A stretch of 8,398 nt of DNA. It comes from Gammaproteobacteria bacterium. Its GTDB lineage: Bacteria; Pseudomonadota; Gammaproteobacteria; S012-40. The stretch lies in assembly GCA_029857925.1 (NCBI GenBank), contig JAOUGF010000075.1, positions 1 through 8,398 on the forward strand, written 5' to 3'. Under the pieces are notes generated by a model. The model did not search any database and had not been told where the DNA came from. It saw only the letters and a program-made list of their open reading frames with translations. Each line of letters starts with the position of its first letter. The first letter of the stretch is position 1. This document shows, piece after piece, positions 1 through 6,382 of the stretch. Both the position numbers and the translations under genes were made by a program.

Positions 1-574
1 ACGCGGCTTCCGCGTCACGGCGTTGTTGAATCTCTAAGTGTAGTGCGGTATTCGCCTGGTTCAGGGCGGCGGTCTCGCGCTGACGCTGTGTCCACAACCG
101 GGAAAGATAAATGAGAAAGACGGCGACGGCTGAAAATGCGAACGCCAGTTGCAGCGCCAACACGTTACGTAAATAATAAACGTTATTAAAATCCTTGGTC
201 ACACTGAGTGTGACGGCGTCGCCCTGCCGCGGCTGCACAACGGTCTCGAAGCGATACGGATGGGTCGCGGGTGTCGGGCGCATAAAACTGCCATACACCT
301 CGTTGGGTAGCGCATATACCCACAATTCCGCGACATCCGGCGTATGTTCCCCCCATTTTTTCAACATGCGCGGGATTTCACTCTGGCGTTGGGAGTTCAA
401 GATGTCTTGTGTGATTGTCGCCAGTAATTCCAATTCATCTTGCGCGACACGCGCCGCGTTTGCATGATCGGCGAGAAACTGTTGGCGCACCAGCCCAATC
501 AATCCGCCCATCAGAAACGCAAGCGCCACGATCACAGTCCAGCGTAGGCTTTGCAAGGGGCGGCGCAAGTTCAC
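1..574 (-). CDS. Membrane sensor protein, N-terminal part (cut by window edge)
   Basis: This open frame runs 191 codons without a stop and leaves the window at the left edge, so the C-terminal output domain is not visible. It starts at GTG (572-574) with a GGAG ribosome-binding site 8 bases upstream and an in-frame TAA just before it (599-601). Residues about 12-30 are a hydrophobic segment, 31-136 a polar, probably periplasmic region, and 137-160 a second hydrophobic segment. Then follows a charged heptad-like stretch (residues about 161-191, with ALNQANTALHLEIQQRRDAE), the usual linker from a membrane anchor to a PAS, histidine kinase or GGDEF module. The architecture is that of a one- or two-component sensor. 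Which output it carries is not known, and I do not recognise the periplasmic domain. It lies in the same orientation as recQ but is separated from it by about 750 non-coding bases. Confidence 0.8.
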   Translation of the reverse strand, partial: MNLRRPLQSLRWTVIVALAFLMGGLIGLVRQQFLADHANAARVAQDELELLATITQDILNSQRQSEIPRMLKKWGEHTPDVAELWVYALPNEVYGSFMRPTPATHPYRFETVVQPRQGDAVTLSVTKDFNNVYYLRNVLALQLAFAFSAVAVFLIYLSRLWTQRQRETAALNQANTALHLEIQQRRDAEAA

Positions 575-582
575 GAAGCAAA

Positions 583-586
583 CTCC
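583..586 (-). promoter_or_regulatory. Ribosome-binding site for the left-edge sensor gene
   Basis: GGAG on the minus strand lies 8 bases before the GTG at 574. No ATG occurs between this site and the in-frame stop at 599-601, so it decides the start. Confidence 0.6.
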
Positions 587-689
587 AATTGAACTGGTTT
601 AACAAAAAAGCAGCGGTAGACCAACTGCGTAGGCATAGCACTTATGTCGTTATTTACCCGCCACTGAAATAAATCTATGAAAGATCCCC

Positions 690-744
690 CTTCCCCCCTC
701 GCGGGGCTTGGGCCCTTTGGGTAACGGGTTAGCGAGAGGGGAGG
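690..744. repeat. REP-like imperfect inverted repeat
   Basis: Positions 690-702 and 732-744 are inverted copies that match at 11 of 13 positions (CTTCCCCCCTCGC against the reverse complement CCTCCCCTCTCGC). They enclose a G-rich loop of 29 bases. C-run and G-run arms of this kind, whose translation reads SPARGEGG, are typical of repetitive extragenic palindromes in proteobacterial genomes. Family membership is an inference, since only one copy is in the window. Confidence 0.5.
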
Positions 745-766
745 CACGTGATACCTCGATGCCGGG

Positions 767-991
767 TTAATAGTGTCTAATATTGAACAGCTCAATGTAG
801 CAAAGCATCCCTGTCGCCAAAATTAGGTCAAATACTCGGTTCCAGGGGTTTCTAATGTAACGCCCGGGGTCGTTGAATAGTTGCACACCGTGCCAGATAC
901 AGATGCGAATACCGGTGCCAGTTACAGCGTCCCCTGTACAAATTAGGAAGCGCTGTGCCGCCTGCGTCGCAGAGAGTCCTAAAAATTTCGA
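767..991 (-). pseudogene. 74-codon open stretch, possible gene remnant
   Basis: Between in-frame stops at 992-994 and 767-769 the minus strand stays open for 74 codons and has protein-like content (for example GTGIRICIWHGVQLFNDPGR). There is no start codon near its beginning; the first GTG and ATG come well inside, and no ribosome-binding site precedes them. It overlaps the repeats listed here. I do not recognise a family. A chance open frame inside a repeated intergenic element is equally possible. Confidence 0.2.
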
Positions 992-1096
992 TTACGCGGC
1001 GTAAAATGCCATTCTCCGCTGTTTACACACCGCAATAACGCGTTTCCTGCGGGGTAGGTTTGATTGAAAAGTTAAACGCTCCCTACGTGAATTAGG
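808..1096. repeat. Three spaced copies of a TCCCT-N-AATTAGG motif
   Basis: The plus strand shows TCCCT, a spacer, then AATTAGG at 808-827 (spacer 8), 930-947 (TCCCCT, spacer 5) and 1080-1096 (spacer 5). The AATTAGG starts are 120 and 149 bases apart. The last two copies continue alike, with AATTAGGAA followed by a CGC a base or so later. No function is known to me. The set could be binding sites or decayed repeat units. Confidence 0.4.
887..927. repeat. Short direct repeat, ACCG(G)TGCCAG-N-TACAG
   Basis: Two near-identical units stand 24-25 bases apart: 887-902 (ACCGTGCCAGATACAG) and 911-927 (ACCGGTGCCAGTTACAG). They differ by one inserted G and one A/T substitution. Confidence 0.45.
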
Positions 1097-1280
1097 AACG
1101 CCGGGAATAGGTTGCGCGAGACTATAGGGAACCTCTAACCTTTAGACGGCAAAACTGAAAAAAGTTCGCTCAGCGCCTTGCACGCATGGTTTAAACGCGC
1201 GACACGCGATGTGCATAGTATAAAAATACACAATCTGCAGCGATTTTCAAGTTGAAACAATAAAATAAAATCTGTAGTTA

Positions 1281-1301
1281 ATAGACAACAGCATTGCTGT
1301 T
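1281..1301 (-). terminator. Possible terminator of recQ
   Basis: AACAGCATTGCTGTT (1287-1301) is a perfect palindrome about 27 bases past the recQ stop. It can form a six-pair hairpin with a three-base loop. On the minus strand it is followed by an AT-rich stretch, not by an unbroken T run, so intrinsic termination may be weak. Confidence 0.35.
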
Positions 1302-1327
1302 AGGTTTGCCACGCATGATTACACGAC

Positions 1328-3142
1328 TCAACCGGCGGTGACAGGGTGGTCGTGTAACACCTCTAAAACGTCGCTTCCGAATTGTGTAAGTTTGTGTTCT
1401 CCGATCCCTGTGATATGCGCGAGTTCGGCCAATGACTGTGGCCGTTTTGCGACGATATCGGCCAGCGTTGCGTCATGAAAAATGACGTACGGTGGCACGC
1501 CCTGCGCTTCGGCTAACCTACGTCTACGTGAGCGTAGCGCCTCCCACAGGCGTTGTTCGTGCGCAAGCGTGAAGCTGACTTTACCACGTGGGCTGGGACG
1601 GGATTTGGTGCCACGTGATGTGTCGTGACGTAATGCCAGGGATAGTTCACCGCGTAATAACGGTTTAGCAAGTTGTGTTACATACAAGGTGCCGTGTTGT
1701 TCGGCATCTACGCCCAAAAAGCCGCGCGCGATCAATTGGCGTATGACGCTACGCCAGATTGTCGCGTCTAAATCCTTGCCTATACCGTAGGTGCTAAGGG
1801 CGTGATGGCCGTTATGTTGAATGCGTTCGTTAAGCGCGCCGCGCAACACGTCGATTAAATACACCGCGCCGAAGCGTTGACCGGTGCGCAACACGCAGGA
1901 CAACAGCTTTTGAGCGGGCGCAGTGGCATCCCAGCTGGCCGGCGGTTCTAAACAGGTATCGCAATTGCCGCAAGGCGTGGGCAAGGTGTCGCCAAAATAC
2001 GCCAAAAGCGCTTGACGACGGCAGGTGGTGAGTTCGCACAAGCCCAGCATCGCATCGAGTTTTTGGCGTTCTATTTGTTTATGCCGTTCGTCGGCCTCGG
2101 AGGCCTCTACCCATTGGCGCAACGTGATGACATCATTTAGACCGTAACTCAACCACGCGTCGGCGGGCAGGCCGTCACGTCCGGCGCGACCGGTTTCCTG
2201 GTAATAGGCCTCGATGCTCTTAGGCAGGTTCAAGTGGGCGACAAAACGCACATTCGGTTTATCGATGCCCATGCCGAATGCGATCGTTGCGACGATAATG
2301 ATGCTGTCTTCATTCAGAAAACGCGTCTGGTGACGTTGGCGGACGTCGGGCGTAAGTCCCGCGTGGTAGGGGAGTGCCGCCAACCCCCGCGCGGTCAACC
2401 ACAGCGCGATTTCTTCTACACGCTTACGTGACAGGCAATAAACAATGCCGGTGTCGCCGGGGTGTTCATCGTTGATAAACTGCAACAATTGCTCGCGCGC
2501 CTTGCCGTTGTCTTGGGTGATGCGATAACGTATGTTCGGCCGATCGAATCCGCATAAAAAAATGCGTGCGTCTTGCAATTGCAGCCGATGTAGAATTTCC
2601 GCGCGGGTGCGGGCGTCCGCGGTTGCGGTCAGCGCAATGCGCGGCACATTCGGAAAATACTGCGCTAACAGCGATAATTGTAAATATTCCGGGCGAAAAT
2701 CATGGCCCCATTGCGACACGCAATGCGCCTCGTCGATCGCGAACAACGCAATCGGTGTGCGCGACAACAGTTCTTGCATGCGCTCCGTGACCAAGCGCTC
2801 CGGCGCGACATAGAGTAAATCCAGTGCCCCGGCCAAGAATTGTTGCTCAACCTTGCGTACGGTGGCGCCATCCAACGCCGAATGCAGGGCCGCCGCGCGC
2901 ACACCGGCTTGACGTAAGGCCGCCACTTGGTCTTGCATCAGTGCGATGAGCGGCGAAACCACTACGCCGGTGCCGGGGCGCACCAAGGCAGGAATTTGGA
3001 AACACAGCGATTTGCCGCCGCCGGTGGGCATGACCACCAATGCGTCGCCACCCTCTACTAAGGTTGCGACGACCTCGTCTTGTGGTGGCCTAAATTGTTC
3101 GTAGCCGAAAACGGCGCGTAGGGTGTGCAGGGCATCGGGCAT
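1328..3142 (-). CDS. recQ: ATP-dependent DNA helicase RecQ
   Basis: This 3'-5' superfamily 2 DNA helicase acts in recombination and in repair of stalled or broken forks, in the cytoplasm. All expected motifs are present in the 604 residues. The Q-motif region FRPPQ is at 17-21, Walker A MPTGGGKS at 38-45 and the DEAH box at 137-140, directly followed by the aromatic-rich loop CVSQWGHDFRPEY. Motif III LTATAD is near 171 and motif VI QETGRAGRDG at 315-324. The zinc site uses Cys374, 391, 394 and 397. A winged-helix region follows, and an HRDC domain occupies about 528-600. Length is close to that of E. coli RecQ (about 610). The ATG at 3140-3142 has no clear Shine-Dalgarno sequence, but it places FGYEQFRP at the usual distance from the N-terminus. 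It follows the GGDEF-EAL gene after about 140 bases on the same strand. Confidence 0.97.
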   Translation of the reverse strand: MPDALHTLRAVFGYEQFRPPQDEVVATLVEGGDALVVMPTGGGKSLCFQIPALVRPGTGVVVSPLIALMQDQVAALRQAGVRAAALHSALDGATVRKVEQQFLAGALDLLYVAPERLVTERMQELLSRTPIALFAIDEAHCVSQWGHDFRPEYLQLSLLAQYFPNVPRIALTATADARTRAEILHRLQLQDARIFLCGFDRPNIRYRITQDNGKAREQLLQFINDEHPGDTGIVYCLSRKRVEEIALWLTARGLAALPYHAGLTPDVRQRHQTRFLNEDSIIIVATIAFGMGIDKPNVRFVAHLNLPKSIEAYYQETGRAGRDGLPADAWLSYGLNDVITLRQWVEASEADERHKQIERQKLDAMLGLCELTTCRRQALLAYFGDTLPTPCGNCDTCLEPPASWDATAPAQKLLSCVLRTGQRFGAVYLIDVLRGALNERIQHNGHHALSTYGIGKDLDATIWRSVIRQLIARGFLGVDAEQHGTLYVTQLAKPLLRGELSLALRHDTSRGTKSRPSPRGKVSFTLAHEQRLWEALRSRRRRLAEAQGVPPYVIFHDATLADIVAKRPQSLAELAHITGIGEHKLTQFGSDVLEVLHDHPVTAG

Positions 3143-3282
3143 GGGCGCTACTGTAGCACAGGCGGCGTCGCTAGGTAGCGGTGGCGCGCGAATTCCTGCG
3201 CCGCCGGGAACCCCAGTCGACGGCCGACCTCACGATAGCTATTGTGGGTTATCGCCAGGGTGACGGCGCGGCGGCGATGAGA

Positions 3283-5400
3283 CTACGCGTGCGCGGCATC
3301 CGGCCACAAGACTCCTTGCTGGTACACCACGAAATGCGGTCGATTGCGGCGTAACCAAGGCAACAGGTCTTGCGACGGTATGGGTTTGCTAAACAGTTCG
3401 CCTTGCACCCAGTCACAGCCTCGGCCGCGTAGAAAATACACCTGCTCGTCGGTTTCCACACCCTCGGCGATCACATTCAAGCGCAACGCCTTGGCCAGGC
3501 CAATGATGGCCTCCGCGATCGCGGCGTCGTCGGGTTCGTTGGCGATGTCCTGCACGAAGGACTGCGCGATTTTTAGCGTATTCAGCGGGAAGCGTTTCAG
3601 ATAATTCAATGACGAATATCCGGTACCGAAATCGTCGATCGACAGGCGTATGCCCAGATTATGCAACTCGTGTAGGATGGCGCTGGTTTTTTCGACGTTA
3701 TGCGCCAACATGCTTTCAGTGATCTCGAGTTCCAGGCAATACGGAGGCAAACCCGAATCGGCCAAGGCCTGCGTCACCATTTCGACCAGGTTACGTTGAT
3801 GAAATTGACGCATGGACAAATTCACCGCGACATGCAGCGGCGCGTGGCCGGGTGATTGCCACGCGCGTGCATAGGTGCAGGCCTTGCGTAAAATCCATTC
3901 ACCCATCGCGATGATGAGCCCCGATTCTTCCGCGAACGGTATAAATTTACTCGGGCTCAACAGGCCGCGTACCGGGTGATTCCAGCGCACCAACGCCTCG
4001 ATGCCGATGATCGCACGGGTATGCAGGTCAAATTGCGGCTGAAAATACAATTCAAATTCCTCGCGCTCCAGTGCATGGCGCAGGTCGTTTTCCAGCATTA
4101 ACGTTTCAATCGCCTTATCGTTCATGTCGGCGGTGTAAAATTGATAACTATTGCGGCCTTTTTCCTTGGTGCGATACATCGCGGTGTCCGCGTTTTTTAG
4201 CAGGCTGCTCATATCGGTCGCATCCTCGGGGTAGAGCGTAATACCGATACTGGTGGAAACCACAATCTCATGTCCGTCGAGTTTGAAGGGGGCTTCCATC
4301 AGCTCTAATATTTTACGTGCGACGGCGACAGCGTCTTCGCTGCTTTCTATGCCTTCAAGTATGACCGTGAATTCATCCCCTCCCAAGCGTGCGACGGTAT
4401 CGCCTTCGCGGGCGTTTTTGAGCAAGCGCTTGGATACGCCGCGTAATAACTGATCTCCCGCATGATGCCCCAAACTGTCATTAATATTTTTAAAACGATC
4501 CAGATCCAGGAATAGCAAGGCGACCTGGCCGTTATTGCGTTGCGCGCGTGCTATCGCGCGCCGCAGTCGATCGCGGAAAAGCGCGCGATTGGGCAAGCCT
4601 GTCAATGAATCGAAATTCGCCAAATACATCAAGCGGTCTTCGGTCATTTTGCGTTCGGTGATATCGCGCGAGACCGCGACGACTTCTTTTGTGGCTTGTG
4701 TTGCGGTATCTATTACCAATTTTCGCAACGTTTCAAACCAGATGTAGTCCCCGCTCTTCGCGCGAATACGATAGTGGATCGCTTCATTAGGTTGAAAGTC
4801 GCGATCGGTGCCAAAAAATTTTTTGCGCGCCGATTTTGCGTCGTCGGGATGGAATAAATCAAATACCGTCACACCCAGCAGTTCGTCCGGCGCATAACCA
4901 AGCAGACGTGTCACCGAGGGCGAGGCATAATGAATCACACCGTCCATATTGTGTTTCGTGATGACATCGGTGGTATGTTCCGCCAATATCTGGTGGTTGG
5001 GTTCCGATGTGCCGGTGTCAAATAAAATACCGGCGATGCCTTGCGATGTATCTTCGGTATCGTGCAATGGATAAAACCAGCCATGCACTAATTTGCTTTC
5101 CAACATAAATTTCACATAACCGCTGTTTCCGCGCAAACACGCCTGCCAGGCCTGTTGCTCACCGTGAACCAGCGGTAAAATATCAAGCAAATCGCGATTC
5201 AGCCACGTAGCGGTATTATTGCGCAGCGAATTATGCATTTGGGGCAGCGGCGAACACCAGATCACGCATCCGTTCGCATTTACCGCCAGCAATGCCAATG
5301 GCGCGCGCGCAACAATGGTGTCTACCGTCTTGTCAATCGTGTGATACGGATAAATGTCCGCCGGAATTTGTAGATCACAAAAATTCACAGAGTCATTCAT
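3283..5400 (-). CDS. PAS-PAS-GGDEF-EAL protein (cyclic-di-GMP synthesis/breakdown)
   Basis: This is a cytosolic protein of 705 residues with no membrane segment. Order of domains: a PAS-like region (about 22-130), a clear PAS domain with C-cap (about 135-252, ending DITERK), GGDEF (about 258-422) and EAL (about 436-685). The diguanylate cyclase signature GGDEF is intact at 340-344, and an inhibitory RxxD (REGD, 331-334) sits five residues before it. In the EAL half I see EAL at 468-470, Asn527, Glu559 in the EITES motif, Asp589-Asp590 in DDFGTGYSSL, Lys610, Glu646 and Gln653. The residue after K610-I611 is Ala612, where most active EAL enzymes have Asp. The cyclase may therefore be active while the phosphodiesterase is weakened or only a c-di-GMP or GTP sensor. 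The PAS domains suggest response to a small ligand, redox state or oxygen; which one is unknown. The start has a distant GGAG (12 bases), so initiation may be modest. It lies next to yajQ, a c-di-GMP-linked gene. Confidence 0.95.
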   Translation of the reverse strand: MNDSVNFCDLQIPADIYPYHTIDKTVDTIVARAPLALLAVNANGCVIWCSPLPQMHNSLRNNTATWLNRDLLDILPLVHGEQQAWQACLRGNSGYVKFMLESKLVHGWFYPLHDTEDTSQGIAGILFDTGTSEPNHQILAEHTTDVITKHNMDGVIHYASPSVTRLLGYAPDELLGVTVFDLFHPDDAKSARKKFFGTDRDFQPNEAIHYRIRAKSGDYIWFETLRKLVIDTATQATKEVVAVSRDITERKMTEDRLMYLANFDSLTGLPNRALFRDRLRRAIARAQRNNGQVALLFLDLDRFKNINDSLGHHAGDQLLRGVSKRLLKNAREGDTVARLGGDEFTVILEGIESSEDAVAVARKILELMEAPFKLDGHEIVVSTSIGITLYPEDATDMSSLLKNADTAMYRTKEKGRNSYQFYTADMNDKAIETLMLENDLRHALEREEFELYFQPQFDLHTRAIIGIEALVRWNHPVRGLLSPSKFIPFAEESGLIIAMGEWILRKACTYARAWQSPGHAPLHVAVNLSMRQFHQRNLVEMVTQALADSGLPPYCLELEITESMLAHNVEKTSAILHELHNLGIRLSIDDFGTGYSSLNYLKRFPLNTLKIAQSFVQDIANEPDDAAIAEAIIGLAKALRLNVIAEGVETDEQVYFLRGRGCDWVQGELFSKPIPSQDLLPWLRRNRPHFVVYQQGVLWPDAAHA

Positions 5401-5469
5401 GATAGATGCTTACTCCGATGTGTAACGCTACCAACAGCTGCGACGGCCAAGGGGGATAGCGGCGCAGTG

Positions 5470-5496
5470 CTTGTCAGGTGTCCCTTCCTGACCAAG
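5470..5496 (-). promoter_or_regulatory. Hairpin at the 5' end of the GGDEF-EAL leader
   Basis: CTTGTCAGG (5470-5478) and CCTGACCAAG (5487-5496) form a nine-pair stem with one bulged base and an eight-base loop. If the proposed promoter is right, the stem begins within a few bases of the transcript start. It does not match the GEMM (c-di-GMP) riboswitch signatures that I know. A role in RNA stability or as a protein site is an inference. Confidence 0.4.
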
Positions 5497-5504
5497 GGGG
5501 GTTC

Positions 5505-5533
5505 AAGATAACGGAGCGAATTTGGACTTGCAA
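5505..5533 (-). promoter_or_regulatory. Likely promoter of the GGDEF-EAL gene
   Basis: On the minus strand TTGCAA (5528-5533) and TATCTT (5505-5510) are separated by 17 bases, each matching the sigma-70 consensus at four of six positions. Transcription would start near 5498, giving a leader of about 98 bases. Confidence 0.4.
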
Positions 5534-5540
5534 TAGGTAG

Positions 5541-5592
5541 GAAAAAAAATAATTTTGCACGCTTTTTAGGAACGGATCGTGCCTAGCGCACG
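5541..5592 (-). terminator. Possible terminator downstream of yajQ
   Basis: On the minus strand, GCACG (complement of 5578-5582) can pair with CGTGC (complement of 5557-5561) across a 16-base loop. The stem is followed by AAAATTA and a run of eight T. A second GCACG copy at 5588-5592 on the plus strand, followed by six T (5595-5600), gives an alternative hairpin in the other direction. The stems are short, so strength is doubtful. Confidence 0.35.
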
Positions 5593-5630
5593 CGTTTTTT
5601 GTGCATATTTTGACCAGCTATTCAGCGGCG

Positions 5631-6113
5631 TCAGTCGCGAAAATTTACAAATTGTAGCGGCAGACCCAGCTTCTCACCGCGAATAGATGCGATAGCTGTT
5701 TGTAAATCATCTCTTTTTTTGCCTGTGACCCGCACCTTGTCACCTTGGATGGAGACCTGCAATTTGAGTGGCGACGTTTTTAACAGCGCGACGATTTTCC
5801 TGCCTGCCTCCGCGTCGATTCCATGGCGTATGGTAATTTTTTGGCGCAATTTAAATCCGCTGCCTTCGATCTTGCCGAGTTCCACACAGTCGATGTCGAT
5901 GCCGCGCTTGGCAAGTTTGGTATACACGATGTCCACCAGTTGTTTGATTTGAAATTCATTGTCTGCGTGTAAGGTTAGCGCGTTATCCGCCAATTCGATC
6001 TTCGCCTCACTGCCACGAAAATCATAACGGCCTGCGAGTTCGCGATTTGCTTGGTCTACGGCGTTGGTCAGTTCATGGGTGTTGATTTCCGATACGACAT
6101 CGAAAGAAGGCAC
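5631..6113 (-). CDS. yajQ: YajQ family nucleotide/cyclic-di-GMP-binding protein
   Basis: This small cytosolic protein of 160 residues belongs to the YajQ (UPF0234) family, whose fold is two ferredoxin-like halves. Family members have been reported to bind cyclic-di-GMP and to act as effectors that influence transcription; that role is known from relatives and not shown here. Family hallmarks are the N-terminus PSFDVVSE, RYDFRGS (29-35), KRGID (69-73), the SIQGDKVRVTGKKRDDLQ block (121-138) and the C-terminus QFVNFRD. The frame stays open 34 codons further upstream to an ATG at 6215. I chose the GTG at 6111-6113 because relatives begin MPSFD and AGGAG stands seven bases before it. It has its own probable promoter and lies upstream of the GGDEF-EAL gene on the same strand. 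Confidence 0.95.
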   Translation of the reverse strand: MPSFDVVSEINTHELTNAVDQANRELAGRYDFRGSEAKIELADNALTLHADNEFQIKQLVDIVYTKLAKRGIDIDCVELGKIEGSGFKLRQKITIRHGIDAEAGRKIVALLKTSPLKLQVSIQGDKVRVTGKKRDDLQTAIASIRGEKLGLPLQFVNFRD

Positions 6114-6120
6114 GCGTATG

Positions 6121-6125
6121 CTCCT
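6121..6125 (-). promoter_or_regulatory. Ribosome-binding site fixing the yajQ GTG start
   Basis: AGGAG on the minus strand lies seven bases before the GTG at 6113. This excludes the 34-residue upstream extension of the open frame. Confidence 0.75.
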
Positions 6126-6150
6126 AGAGTGGCAAAGGGGTTGGTCACAC

Positions 6151-6178
6151 AATGTATCATCTCGCCGACGTGAGTCAA
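6151..6178 (-). promoter_or_regulatory. Likely yajQ promoter
   Basis: On the minus strand TTGACT (6173-6178, five of six consensus bases) and TACATT (6151-6156, four of six) are 16 bases apart. The predicted start near 6144 leaves a leader of about 30 bases that contains the AGGAG site. Confidence 0.45.
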
Positions 6179-6240
6179 CTGCAGGGTGCGGGGCGGCTAT
6201 ATTATGCGAGGTCAATACGTTAGAATGTGTTTTAGTCGGA

Positions 6241-6287
6241 ACCGTTTCGGTGGGCTGCGAGTGCGGTTGCGCGCCTGTACGTGCAAC
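6241..6287. other. Two adjacent hairpins between yajQ and the NrfJ-like gene
   Basis: ACCG-TTT-CGGT is a perfect four-pair hairpin at 6241-6251. At 6266-6287 GTTGCGCG pairs with CGTGCAAC through eight pairs, including one G-T, around a six-base loop. Neither is followed by a T run. The proposed promoter of the next gene lies downstream, so they are probably not in its leader. They could belong to a small RNA or be protein sites; no evidence decides. Confidence 0.3.
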
Positions 6288-6333
6288 TATGTGGTGAACG
6301 CGGTGTCTTTAGTAGAGCGGTATATCCATGGCG

Positions 6334-6362
6334 TTGGAACTCACGCGCAAATCGTATACTTA
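6334..6362 (+). promoter_or_regulatory. Possible promoter of the NrfJ-like gene
   Basis: TTGGAA (6334-6339) is followed by TATACT (6355-6360, five of six consensus bases, spacing 15) or TACTTA (6357-6362, spacing 17). Transcription would start near 6367, leaving a leader of about 16 bases that holds just the ribosome-binding site. Confidence 0.35.
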
Positions 6363-6382
6363 TATAGTTTGGAGGATTTAGG

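Larger units (their letters stand above)
575..1327. other. Long gene-free region with repeats and a possible gene remnant
   Basis: About 750 bases separate the sensor start from the recQ stop. No reading frame here has a convincing start, ribosome-binding site and family signature together. The stretch is not featureless. It holds a REP-like inverted repeat near 690-744, three AATTAGG-centred motifs, a direct repeat around 887-927, a 74-codon open stretch on the minus strand, and an AT-rich end (about 1210-1290) that leads into the probable recQ terminator. I could not find a tRNA or a known small RNA. Confidence 0.6.

Noticed and set aside
199..213. Perfect palindrome TCACACTGAGTGTGA
   Set aside because: It lies inside the sensor coding region with no nearby promoter; a palindrome of this size can arise by chance.
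195..672. Open frames on the plus strand within and past the sensor gene
   Set aside because: They are opposite the long minus-strand sensor frame or run into the non-coding region, with no ribosome-binding site and no protein family signature.
571..795. 74-residue minus-strand frame reading SPARGEGG
   Set aside because: It crosses the REP-like repeat and overlaps the start of the sensor gene; the translation is typical of a repeat and not of a gene.
990..1055. Sequence that recalls the ends of some insertion sequences
   Set aside because: I could not find paired terminal repeats, a target duplication or a transposase fragment, so no element is claimed.
3249..3461. 70-residue minus-strand frame at the end of the GGDEF-EAL gene
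   Set aside because: It is an out-of-frame shadow of the EAL C-terminus.
5401..5560. Cyclic-di-GMP riboswitch in the GGDEF-EAL leader
   Set aside because: The leader lacks the conserved core and tetraloop-receptor sequences of the GEMM classes that I know.
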